This document shows positions 1 to 6,524 of a stretch of DNA of 12,249 bases, piece by piece. A program made the position numbers and the translations under genes. The notes under the pieces were generated by a model that did no database searches, was not told the origin of the DNA, and worked only from the letters and a program-made list of their open reading frames with translations. The stretch is from an uncultured Bacilli bacterium. Lineage in GTDB: Bacteria; Bacillota_I; Bacilli_A; RF39; UBA660. The stretch spans positions 1-12,249 of the forward strand of contig CALVJC010000009.1 of assembly GCA_944331945.1 (NCBI GenBank), read 5' to 3'. Every line of letters begins with the position of its first letter. The stretch's first letter is position 1.

Positions 1-789
1 TTTCATTTGACGGGAGAAATGATTCAGGGAACGTGGAGTGAAAGAGCAGAAGAGGCTATCACCAGTTATCCTTATACCTGTTTTAGTACCAGTGATACTG
101 GAACGTGTAATGTTGTTTTTCAAGTAACGGCATATCAGAATGCTTATACCGCTACCGTAAAACCAATCTCCTATAGTTCGGTAGATTATAATTCTATTTT
201 ACAAAATACGACGGATTCAACCATCAAAGATCGGATTGATACCTGGTATGAAGAGAATCTTTTATCGAAGACCGATGAAAATGGAGTTGCATGGTCTAGT
301 TATTTAAGTGATGAAGTGTTCTGTAATGATCGAAGTTTATATAGTGGATCTGGGTATTTATTATCTCCAATAAGTTATTTTTATCCTCATCGAAGAGTAG
401 TGAGTTTAAAAGCGCCGAGTTTGAGTTGTAGTCAAGCATCGGATCGCTTTACGGTAGATAGTAGTAATGGCAATGGAGAGTTAGATTATCCGGTTGGTTT
501 AATCACTATCGATGAGGCATCAATGGCAGGGGGAGTTTTAAGTGTTGTAAATACACGGTACTATCTATATACAGGGCAGAGCTATTGGACGTTGTCGCCG
601 TATTACTTCCGCTCTAGCTATTCTCTCGCGAATGTGTGGTGCGTGTATTCTGCAGGCTTTCTCAATGCCACTTGGGTTGAAAGTGCCCTCGGCGTGCGTC
701 CAGTTGTTAACCTGAAATCGGATATTAAAATTACAAGCGGTGATGGTAGTGCTTCCTATCCGTTTCAGGTGAGTCTTGCGAATGAATAA
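1..789 (+). CDS. C-terminal part of a surface/secreted protein with a DUF6273-like module (5' end outside window)
   Basis: The frame is open from the first base, so the coding sequence almost certainly begins upstream; an in-frame TTG at 7 has no convincing RBS and is not taken as the start. About 262 residues are visible, rich in Ser, Tyr, Thr and Asn, with several Cys (for example around 85-110), as in exported proteins. The C-terminal part has the pattern YWTLSP (583-600), then a Ser/Tyr-rich stretch, an aromatic segment with VW, and GVRPVVNLKSD (691-723), followed by a Gly-Asp-Gly turn. This pattern is common in large surface proteins of gut Bacillota and resembles DUF6273; that assignment is from memory of the family, not a search. 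The GC-richer stretch at 595-700 differs from the AT-rich genes downstream. No transmembrane or sorting signal follows, and the protein ends at TAA 787-789. Function unknown; a carbohydrate- or host-binding role would be speculation. Confidence 0.75.
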   Translation, partial: FHLTGEMIQGTWSERAEEAITSYPYTCFSTSDTGTCNVVFQVTAYQNAYTATVKPISYSSVDYNSILQNTTDSTIKDRIDTWYEENLLSKTDENGVAWSSYLSDEVFCNDRSLYSGSGYLLSPISYFYPHRRVVSLKAPSLSCSQASDRFTVDSSNGNGELDYPVGLITIDEASMAGGVLSVVNTRYYLYTGQSYWTLSPYYFRSSYSLANVWCVYSAGFLNATWVESALGVRPVVNLKSDIKITSGDGSASYPFQVSLANE

Positions 790-803
790 AAGTATTTGAC
801 AAC

Positions 804-830
804 AAAAAACTCTCCAAAAGAGAGCTTTTT
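804..830. terminator. Bidirectional Rho-independent terminator
   Basis: The inverted repeat CTCTC (810-814) / GAGAG (820-824) with loop CAAAA is flanked by an A-tract (804-809) and a T-tract (826-830). Read rightward it ends the surface-protein gene; read leftward it gives the stem followed by T6 and ends the HIT-family unit, whose stop codon lies just beside it. The convergent gene arrangement fits a shared terminator. Confidence 0.85.
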
Positions 831-834
831 CTAT

Positions 835-1227
835 CTACTTTAATTTTTCATATACATCTTCTAATTTACTTAAATGACTTTTATCATAATGAATTTTTAA
901 ACCATCACTTTCATATCTTGGAGTAAGATGAATATGAAAATGTTTTACATCTTGTCCTAAATAATTGTTTTGTGAAATGGTAAGTCCTTCAATATGTAGT
1001 CTTTCCTTCAAAAGAGGGTATAGTTTCTCTTTAATAAGCTGCAACATATAAGTCAACAGTTCATTATCCATATCGAAAAGAGTTTCTTTATGTTCTTTTG
1101 GAATCAATAATAAATGTCCATCGGTACTAGGATCAATATCCAAAAATACTTTTACTTTCTCATCCTCATACACCGTATAAGAAGGAATTTCTCCTTTTAT
1201 GATTTTGCAGAAGGTACAATTGTCCAT
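835..1227 (-). CDS. HIT-family (histidine triad) nucleotide-binding protein
   Basis: The 130-residue protein has the length of HINT-type histidine triad proteins. The catalytic triad motif is HFHIHL at residues 96-101, where the middle His is the expected nucleotidylated residue. An N-terminal CTFC (residues 4-7) is the usual Cys-x2-Cys of zinc-binding HIT proteins, and PSTDGHLLLIPKEH around 33-46 is the conserved core strand-helix. Family members hydrolyse nucleoside phosphoramidates or dinucleoside polyphosphates in the cytosol; the exact substrate cannot be read from the sequence. The ATG has an AGGAG (complement of 1238-1242) 10 bases upstream, inside the preceding gene, and the two genes overlap by 31 bases, so they are probably co-transcribed and perhaps translationally coupled. 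Pairing with a membrane protein gives no clear functional clue. The gene ends at TAG, next to the terminator at 804-830. Confidence 0.93.
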   Translation of the reverse strand: MDNCTFCKIIKGEIPSYTVYEDEKVKVFLDIDPSTDGHLLLIPKEHKETLFDMDNELLTYMLQLIKEKLYPLLKERLHIEGLTISQNNYLGQDVKHFHIHLTPRYESDGLKIHYDKSHLSKLEDVYEKLK

Positions 1228-1868
1228 TCCTCATCATCTCCTTTTTCTAATAATATTTTACTTTCTTCCTGTGAATTTTTCAAGGTGAGTCCAATCGTTT
1301 TTGGTTCAAAACCATTTTCACTCAGAAAAGAAGAAAGTTCTGAAATAAATGGAGGAGAAAGCGTTGTATTAATCACCGTAAGATTCAACTGATAAAGACT
1401 AGAGCCTTTTAAATCATCCCCTTTTTTAATTTCCTCCTGTTCACTCTTAGAATATAAATCAAAAGAATCAAAGACAATCGAATCCACTTCGTAAATCGTA
1501 TTTTGACTTATCTTTTCTGCCTCATCTTGAATCACTTTTGCTCTTTCTTCTAGTAATTCCTTTCCCTCTACATAATTCTCTTGATAATTACTACTGACTT
1601 TTCCATCTTGATAAACAAGGGTAAAATTTAAAAGCTCTTCTTCCTTATCTTCATAAGTGATCGTATAGCTCTTATCTTCTTTTTGATAGGACAACTCCTT
1701 CTTCACAAGATCAAGATCGGCATAATAAGAATTATAATAATCTTCTAAGGCCTTTTTCGCTTTTCCATAAAGAAAGGGATTTCCCTTTACCTGAAAAAAG
1801 AGAAACAAGGCAAATAAGAGAATCACCAAAAGAAGAAAAGCTTGCCCTAGTATTAATTGCTTCCTCAT
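1197..1868 (-). CDS. Membrane-anchored extracytoplasmic protein, YfjL-like
   Basis: The ATG at 1866-1868 is chosen because a GGTGA lies about six bases upstream; the frame also contains GTG and TTG four and three codons earlier, so the ATG version (223 aa) is the most economical. Residues 2-5 are basic, followed by one strongly hydrophobic segment (about 6-28, rich in Leu/Phe), after which the chain is hydrophilic and acidic. This indicates a single N-terminal anchor with the rest outside the cell. The stretch beginning GNPF after the anchor, with KKALEDYY and a later tyrosine-rich beta segment, resembles the N-terminal domain of YfjL-like proteins of Bacillota, recalled rather than searched. 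There is no lipobox Cys. Function unknown. Its last 31 bases contain the start of the HIT gene in another frame, and it is the first gene of that leftward unit, divergent from suf. Confidence 0.8.
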   Translation of the reverse strand: MRKQLILGQAFLLLVILLFALFLFFQVKGNPFLYGKAKKALEDYYNSYYADLDLVKKELSYQKEDKSYTITYEDKEEELLNFTLVYQDGKVSSNYQENYVEGKELLEERAKVIQDEAEKISQNTIYEVDSIVFDSFDLYSKSEQEEIKKGDDLKGSSLYQLNLTVINTTLSPPFISELSSFLSENGFEPKTIGLTLKNSQEESKILLEKGDDEEWTIVPSAKS

Positions 1869-1882
1869 TTTATTCACCAAAA

Positions 1883-1898
1883 TAATTGTAAACGATTA
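1883..1898. promoter_or_regulatory. Imperfect palindrome in the divergent promoter region, possible operator
   Basis: TAATTGTAAACGATTA is a near-palindrome (6 of 8 positions pair; one more pair if extended by one base each side). It lies 15 bases upstream of the leftward ATG, with its right arm overlapping TATAAT-like bases on the minus strand (1895-1900), and about 25 bases upstream of a TATAAT on the plus strand. An iron- or redox-responsive repressor site would suit a suf operon, but in DNA this AT-rich a weak palindrome can arise by chance. Confidence 0.3.
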
Positions 1899-1921
1899 TA
1901 GGAAAAAAAGCAATTTCATGT

Positions 1922-1927
1922 TATAAT
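1922..1927 (+). promoter_or_regulatory. Candidate -10 element of the suf operon
   Basis: A perfect TATAAT lies 50 bases before the sufC start. No good -35 hexamer sits 16-18 bases upstream (TAGGAA at 1899-1904 is poor), so the promoter may be weak or activator-dependent. The C-run at 1946-1950 between it and the RBS is unusual for this AT-rich DNA. Confidence 0.45.
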
Positions 1928-1977
1928 AAACTTGTTTTAAAAAGTCCCCCTCAAAACCAAAAAGAAAAGGTGATAAT

Positions 1978-2757
1978 ATGTTAGAAATAAAAAATATCTT
2001 CAGTAAGACCAAAGATGGAAAGAAAGAAATTTTAAAAGATTTATCTCTTACCATCCAAAAAGGAGAAATTCATGCGATCATGGGCCCGAACGGAGTAGGG
2101 AAAAGTACCCTATCCAAAGTCATCATGGGACATCCCTCTTATCAAGTGACTTCAGGAACCATAACCTTCCAAGGTCAAGATTTACTTTCTCTTTCCACCG
2201 ATGAAAGAGCCCGTTTAGGTATCTATTATATTATGCAAGATCCAGCTCAAATTGAAGGGGTCACCAATAGTGAATGTTTAAGAACTGCCTTAAGAGAACG
2301 AACAGGAGAGCCTGTGAATCTTTATCAATTCATTAAAGAAATGAATGAAAATATAACGTCTTTAAAGATGGATAAAAGTATGATTCACCGTTCTATCAAC
2401 CAAGGTTTTTCCGGTGGCGAAAAAAAGAAAAATGAAGTTTTACAACTAAAAATGTTAAAGCCCAAATTTATCTTATTAGATGAACTCGATAGTGGACTTG
2501 ATGTCGACAGTTTAAAAATTGTTTGTCAAAATATTAATGATTATTTAAAAGAAAACAAAGATACCTCCGTATTGATGATTACCCATTACAGTCGTATTCT
2601 TGATTTGATCAAACCAGATTATGTTCATGAAATGCTTCATGGAACCATCGTCAAAACAGGAGATATTACCTTAGCGAAAGAAATAGAAAAAAATGGTTAT
2701 CTTGGACTGGATGGGCTTAGGGAAAATGAAGGAAGCGAACATGATGAGTCCGAATAA
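1978..2757 (+). CDS. sufC: SufC, Fe-S cluster assembly ATPase
   Basis: This 259-residue ABC-type ATPase is the energy-providing subunit of the SUF Fe-S scaffold and works in the cytosol with SufB and SufD. Walker A is GPNGVGKST (residues 36-44), the Q-loop Gln is in YIMQDPA (about 85-90), the signature is FSGGEKKK (144-151), Walker B is FILLDE (164-169) with the SufC-type D-loop DSGLDVD, and the switch His is in ITHYS (201-205). FSGGEKK-N-E and ELDSGLDVD are characteristic of SufC rather than importers or exporters, and no membrane partner is encoded nearby. The start ATG is preceded by AAAGGTGAT at a normal distance. The last 17 bases overlap the chosen sufD start. It is the first gene of the suf operon, about 50 bases downstream of a TATAAT. 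Length is normal for the family (about 250-260 residues). Confidence 0.97.
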   Translation: MLEIKNIFSKTKDGKKEILKDLSLTIQKGEIHAIMGPNGVGKSTLSKVIMGHPSYQVTSGTITFQGQDLLSLSTDERARLGIYYIMQDPAQIEGVTNSECLRTALRERTGEPVNLYQFIKEMNENITSLKMDKSMIHRSINQGFSGGEKKKNEVLQLKMLKPKFILLDELDSGLDVDSLKIVCQNINDYLKENKDTSVLMITHYSRILDLIKPDYVHEMLHGTIVKTGDITLAKEIEKNGYLGLDGLRENEGSEHDESE

Positions 2758-3394
2758 AATAAAACAGGAAGAAAAAGAAGTCCTAGAACTGAAAGAAGAA
2801 AAAACAATTACCCTCCCGAACCAAGAAAATTATTTTATTGCCACCCAAGATGGAACTTACCATTTTACCATAAAAGAGAAACAAACCATTTACCTTTGGA
2901 GTGATAACTATAGTCTTGATTTAACTTTTCAGATCAAAGAAAAGGGCGATTTGACGCTTTATTTTTCTTGCCTTAGCTGTGGAAATAAGGAAGAAAAAAT
3001 ACAAATCTTTCATGAAACATCAAAAACAACGAGCAATATTTTTTGCCACGGCTTAAGTTTGGAACAAAAATTAACTTTTACTCTTCATGGAACTGTTCCC
3101 AAAAATAAAAAGGGTTGCCTTTGTAACCAGAATAGCATCATTCACCATGTAAAACAGGGAACTGGAGAAATAAAACCAAACCTATACATTGATGAATATG
3201 ATGTGATTGCCAATCATTCTGCTTTTGTGGGGCCCTTAAAGAAAGAAGATATTTTCTATCTGAATACCAAAGGTATCTCCACAGAATTAGCTACCCATTT
3301 ATTATTAAAATCATTTTTAATCGGAAATAGTAAAGATCAAAATTATAATAAGCGAATCGAACAAAGATTAGAAAATTTAAAAAATAGGAGGTGA
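2741..3394 (+). CDS. sufD: SufD, short form, Fe-S cluster assembly scaffold subunit
   Basis: Identification rests on position between sufC and sufS and on the C-terminal SufBD signature YDVIANHSAFVGPLKKED (153-170) followed by IFYLNTKGI; the His of ANHSA is the position conserved in SufD. SufD pairs with SufB and SufC2 to build clusters. From the ATG at 2741 (GGAAG five bases upstream) the protein has 217 residues, whereas SufD is usually about 400 or more: the N-terminal helical region and part of the beta-helix are missing, but the remaining strands run without any break to the conserved C-terminus. Earlier in-frame starts (2693, 2726) only add sequence overlapping SufC. Cys residues at 77, 80, 102, 126 and 128 might bind metal but are not family-wide. 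The start overlaps sufC by 17 bases; the TGA stop lies within the sufS RBS region. Start choice is uncertain between 2726, 2741 and 2744. Confidence 0.85.
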   Translation: MMSPNKIKQEEKEVLELKEEKTITLPNQENYFIATQDGTYHFTIKEKQTIYLWSDNYSLDLTFQIKEKGDLTLYFSCLSCGNKEEKIQIFHETSKTTSNIFCHGLSLEQKLTFTLHGTVPKNKKGCLCNQNSIIHHVKQGTGEIKPNLYIDEYDVIANHSAFVGPLKKEDIFYLNTKGISTELATHLLLKSFLIGNSKDQNYNKRIEQRLENLKNRR

Positions 3395-3399
3395 AAAAA

Positions 3400-4596
3400 A
3401 TGAATCGTGAAAACTTTCCCATTTTAAAAGAGAACATGATCTATTTTGATAATGGAGCGACAAGTCTAAAGCCAGAATGCGTCATCAAAGCGATGGTGGA
3501 CTATTATCGTAATTATCCTGCGAATATCCATCGTGGAGATTATGAAATTAGTTTAAAAGCCAGTGATGCTTACGAACAAGTCCGAAATAAAGTTGTAAAA
3601 TTCATTCATGCTACTAGTCATGAAGAAATTGTTTTTACTTCTGGTACAACCGATGGGATGAACAAAATTGTTTTTGGCTTTATGAAAGATTATCTAAACG
3701 ATGGGGATGAAATCTTATTAACCAAAGCGGAACATGCTTCGAATGTCTTGCCTTGGTTAGAGCTTTCCCGCACGAAAAAAATAAACTTAAAGTATATTCC
3801 TTTAAATGATCAATATGAATTAGAATTAGAAAAGGTGAAAGAAGCAATTACCGATAAAACCAAAGTCATTTCTCTTGCAGCCATTACTAATGTAGTAGGG
3901 GATATCAGACCTATCCATGAAATTGGAATGCTTTGTCAAGAAAAAGGGATCTTATTTGTTGTCGATGGAGCGCAAAGTGTTCCGCATCAAAAAACAGATG
4001 TTCAAAAAGATAACATTGACTTCTTGGTGTTTTCTGCGCACAAAATGCTTGGACCAAATGGAGTCGGTGTTTTGTATGGGAAAAAGAAATACCTAGAAGC
4101 CCTTCGCCCCTTAGAATATGGCGGAGGCATGAATCAATCCTTTGATAGCGATGGACAAGTAGAATACAAAAGCCTTCCTACCCGTTTAGAAGCTGGAACA
4201 CCTCCCATTGGTGAAGTCATCGGTCTTGGAAAAGCGATTGACTATTTAGAGTCCATTGGCATGGATAATATTTCTGCCTATGAAAAAGACTTGAAAAAAT
4301 ATCTCGTTTCAAAACTAGAAGAACTTGATACTATCATTCTTTACAACAAAAAAAGTGATAGTGGCGTGTTAGCTTTTAATATCAAGGGTATTTTTAGTCA
4401 AGACACCGCCATTTATTTAGATCATTATCACATTTGTGTTAGAGCGGGAAACCATTGTGCCAAAGCCCTAAAAGAAGAAATGAATATCAAAAATACCTGT
4501 CGTATCAGTTTATACTTCTATAATACCAAAGAAGAAATTGATCGCTTCATAGAAGTATTAAAAAAGAGTAATGATTTATACAAAATTATATTGTAG
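3400..4596 (+). CDS. sufS: SufS, group II cysteine desulfurase
   Basis: PLP enzyme that removes sulfur from L-cysteine as a protein-bound persulfide for SufU and the scaffold. The 398-residue length is typical. The PLP lysine is in FSAHKMLGPNGVGVLYG (K215), the cofactor-binding Asp and Gln in VVDGAQS (D189, Q192), a conserved TSGTTDGMN lies at 80-88, and the catalytic persulfide Cys is in RAGNHCAKAL (C353) followed by a CRIS motif. The RAGxHCA form and short Cys loop mark the SufS type. The ATG at 3400 is preferred over the GTG at 3391 because AGGAGG (3386-3391) is eight bases upstream of it and overlaps the GTG. It starts five bases after sufD and ends eight bases before the presumed original sufU ATG. 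Confidence 0.97.
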   Translation: MNRENFPILKENMIYFDNGATSLKPECVIKAMVDYYRNYPANIHRGDYEISLKASDAYEQVRNKVVKFIHATSHEEIVFTSGTTDGMNKIVFGFMKDYLNDGDEILLTKAEHASNVLPWLELSRTKKINLKYIPLNDQYELELEKVKEAITDKTKVISLAAITNVVGDIRPIHEIGMLCQEKGILFVVDGAQSVPHQKTDVQKDNIDFLVFSAHKMLGPNGVGVLYGKKKYLEALRPLEYGGGMNQSFDSDGQVEYKSLPTRLEAGTPPIGEVIGLGKAIDYLESIGMDNISAYEKDLKKYLVSKLEELDTIILYNKKSDSGVLAFNIKGIFSQDTAIYLDHYHICVRAGNHCAKALKEEMNIKNTCRISLYFYNTKEEIDRFIEVLKKSNDLYKIIL

Positions 4597-4604
4597 GTGA
4601 GAAA

Positions 4605-4697
4605 ATGGAAATAGATAAATAAACAAGAAGAGAAATTATCGTAGATAATTATCAAAATCCTTATCATAAGGGATTAAAAAAAGAAAAAGATTATATT
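4605..4697 (+). pseudogene. sufU: Interrupted 5' end of sufU with an in-frame TAA at codon 6
   Basis: An ATG at 4605 with AGGTGA (4595-4600) four bases upstream reads MEIDK and then TAA at 4620-4622. Downstream, in the same frame, are the conserved N-terminal SufU residues REIIVDNYQNPYHKG, then the ATG at 4698 and the remainder of SufU. Read from 4605 with the stop as one residue, the protein would be 144 residues, the normal SufU length. One base change (for example GAA, AAA or CAA to TAA) explains it. No ATG, GTG or TTG occurs in frame between the stop and 4698, so this N-terminal segment is not translated by normal initiation. Confidence 0.85.
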
Positions 4698-5039
4698 ATG
4701 GCCAATACCAACAATGAAAGTTGTATCGATAACATCGATATTGAATTAAAAATCGAAGATGGAAAGATTGTTGATGCTAACTTTGATGGAGAAGCCTGTG
4801 CCATTTCAACTTCTGCAACTTCAATTCTTTTACAAAAGATTATCGGTAAAACCAAGGAAGAAGCGAAAGAACTATTACAAAACTATGCCAATATGATTGA
4901 AGAAGAAGAATATGATAAAGAAAAACTAGAAGAGCTTATCGTTTATGATGAAATTTATTTACAACCAAATCGCAAAAAGTGCGCTTTATTGCCAAAAGAA
5001 ACAATCGATAAAATTTTTAAGAAAATAGACGAGAGTTAA
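4698..5039 (+). CDS. sufU: SufU-like sulfur acceptor, N-terminally truncated open frame
   Basis: SufU is the zinc-dependent sulfurtransferase that takes the persulfide from SufS in Bacillota. The retained 113 residues carry the three expected cysteines: in ESCIDNI (C9), GEACAIS (C34) and KKCALLP (C95), with the SufU Asp two residues after the first Cys (D11). The IscU/SufU fold is recognisable in IELKIEDGKIVDANFDGEAC. Compared with the family, 31 N-terminal codons (4605-4697) are cut off by a TAA at 4620-4622. The ATG at 4698 has only A-rich sequence upstream and no clear Shine-Dalgarno, so expression of this shortened form is doubtful; it may depend on weak reinitiation. The zinc and sulfur-acceptor residues are intact, which suggests recent damage or a sequence error rather than long decay. 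It sits between sufS and sufB, 14 bases from sufB. Confidence 0.8.
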   Translation: MANTNNESCIDNIDIELKIEDGKIVDANFDGEACAISTSATSILLQKIIGKTKEEAKELLQNYANMIEEEEYDKEKLEELIVYDEIYLQPNRKKCALLPKETIDKIFKKIDES

Positions 5040-5053
5040 GAGAGGATGATTCG

Positions 5054-6364
5054 ATGGAAGTAAAAGGTTTAAGTAAAGAAAATATTATTAAGATATCAAA
5101 CTATAAAAAAGAAGCAGATTGGGTGAAAGATTATCGCTTAAAATCCTTTGAAACCTTTGAAAAAATAGAAGACAAACTTCCTTTCGGTCCTTCTTTTTCT
5201 CTTGACTTGGACTCCATTATCTATTATAAATCTCAAGATGATACCATGAAGGATGATTGGAATCAAGTACTAAAACCGGTAAGAGAAGAGCTAAACGAGC
5301 TTGGTGTTTTAGAAAGTGAAACGCATATGGCGGGCATGGGAGTACAATATGAAAGTGAAGTTATTTATCATAAAATGATCGAAGAACTTGAGAAAAAACA
5401 GGTTATTTTTACATCCATCGATCAGGCCTTAAAAGATCACAAAGAACTTGTGCAAAAATACTTTGGAAAGATTGTCAAAGCGGAAGAAAATAAATATGCT
5501 GCCTTAAACAGTAGTGTATTTAGTGGTGGAAGTTTTATCTATATTCCACCTCATACCACCTTAGATCGTCCTTTGCAAAGTTATTTTCGAATTAATAGTA
5601 AAAGCATGGGACAATTTGAGCGAACCCTAATTATAGTTGACGAAGACAGTTCTCTTCATTACATTGAAGGGTGTACCGCCCCTTCTTATAGTGAATCTTC
5701 CCTTCATGCTGCGGTGGTGGAAATCTATGTTGGAAAAGGAAGTCATTGCCGTTATACGACCATCCAAAATTGGGCCAATAATGTCTATAATTTAGTCACC
5801 AAAAGAGCCCTTGTCGAAGAAGAGGGAGAAATGGAATGGATTGATGGCAACATTGGTAGTAAAATCACTATGAAATATCCTTGCTGTATTTTAAAAGGAG
5901 ACCGTTCAAAGGGAACTTGCATCAGCATTGCCGTTGCTACCAAAGATCAAATTCAAGATACGGGCGCTAGAATGATTCATTTAGGACAAGAAACCAAAAG
6001 TAAAATCATTTCGAAAAGTATCGCTCGCAAAGGGGGAAATGCTACTTATCGTGGTAAAGTAAAAATAGCAAAATCAGCATCGGCATCTGAGAGCATGATC
6101 AAATGTGATACATTAATACTAGATGAGGAAAGTAAGAGCGATACCATTCCTACTAACATTGTAGAAAATAACGATAGTATGTTAGAACATGAAGCCTCTG
6201 TTGCGAAAATCAGTGAAGATAATTTATTCTATTTAATGAGCAAGGGAATTCCGCAAGAACGCTGTGAAGAATTAATTGTTTTAGGTTTCTTAGAAAAGTT
6301 CAAAGAAGAACTACCGATGGAATATGCCGTAGAATTAAATCAACTATTGAAAAAAAATTTATAA
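5054..6364 (+). CDS. sufB: SufB, Fe-S cluster assembly scaffold subunit
   Basis: SufB is the main scaffold on which Fe-S clusters are built, in a complex with SufC and SufD. The 436 residues are slightly shorter than Bacillus SufB (about 465) but complete. Hallmarks are FIYIPPHTTLDRPLQ (161-175), EGCTAPSYSESSLHAAVVEI (205-224), MIKCDTLILDE (348-358) with the conserved Cys of the assembly site (C351), and MLEHEASVAKISEDNLFYL (376-394) with the conserved His/Glu pair, ending in a RCEELIVLGF helix. The start has GAGG (5042-5045) nine bases upstream. It is the last gene of the operon and is followed by a hairpin at 6402-6437. Because SufB is full length and SufD short, SufB probably provides most of the scaffold surface; that is inference. 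Confidence 0.97.
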   Translation: MEVKGLSKENIIKISNYKKEADWVKDYRLKSFETFEKIEDKLPFGPSFSLDLDSIIYYKSQDDTMKDDWNQVLKPVREELNELGVLESETHMAGMGVQYESEVIYHKMIEELEKKQVIFTSIDQALKDHKELVQKYFGKIVKAEENKYAALNSSVFSGGSFIYIPPHTTLDRPLQSYFRINSKSMGQFERTLIIVDEDSSLHYIEGCTAPSYSESSLHAAVVEIYVGKGSHCRYTTIQNWANNVYNLVTKRALVEEEGEMEWIDGNIGSKITMKYPCCILKGDRSKGTCISIAVATKDQIQDTGARMIHLGQETKSKIISKSIARKGGNATYRGKVKIAKSASASESMIKCDTLILDEESKSDTIPTNIVENNDSMLEHEASVAKISEDNLFYLMSKGIPQERCEELIVLGFLEKFKEELPMEYAVELNQLLKKNL

Positions 6365-6401
6365 AGTAGGAAAATTCAAAAAGCAGCCCAAAAATATGCT
6401 G

Positions 6402-6437
6402 AAAATTGAAAATTCCCTAGAGGAATTTTTCATTTTG
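6402..6437 (+). terminator. Hairpin terminator after the suf operon
   Basis: GAAAATTCC (6408-6416) pairs with GGAATTTTTC (6422-6431, one bulged T) around the loop CTAGA, and outer AAAATT/ATTTT pairing lengthens the stem. T-rich sequence within and after the 3' arm fits Rho-independent termination 40 bases after the sufB stop. It overlaps the left part of the dispersed repeat at 6405-6476. Confidence 0.65.
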
Positions 6438-6476
6438 CCGCAAAAAACTAGCTGAAAATGCAAAATTGGTCATTTG
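6405..6476 (+). repeat. 72-base dispersed intergenic repeat, copy 1
   Basis: The left end, ATTGAAAATTCCCTAG then GGAA after one variable base (6405-6425), matches 11520-11540 at 20 of 21 positions. The right end AAAATTGGTCATTTG (6462-6476) matches 11577-11591 exactly. The 57-base start-to-start spacing of the two blocks is identical in both copies, while the 36 bases between them are mostly different. It lies in the gap between sufB and the SSB gene. Confidence 0.7.
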
Positions 6477-6524
6477 AAAGAAAAAAAGAAACATGATACG
6501 GTAGCTCCTGAAAGGAGAGAAAAA

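Noticed and set aside
595..723. Variable region of a diversity-generating retroelement
   Set aside because: No reverse transcriptase, no template repeat and no adenine-biased mismatch pair are visible in the window.
796..800. TTGAC as a -35 after the surface protein gene
   Set aside because: No matching -10 and the next plus-strand gene is more than a kilobase away; it lies beside a terminator.
1114..1392. Open frame on the plus strand across the HIT and membrane protein genes
   Set aside because: It has no recognisable family, is Ser/Phe-rich as expected from the complement of Glu/Lys-rich coding sequence, and overlaps two well-supported genes.
4605..5039. Stop-codon reassignment or selenocysteine-like recoding as explanation for the sufU TAA
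   Set aside because: TAA ends several genes in the window at expected positions, and no recoding structure is visible; mutation or sequence error is simpler.
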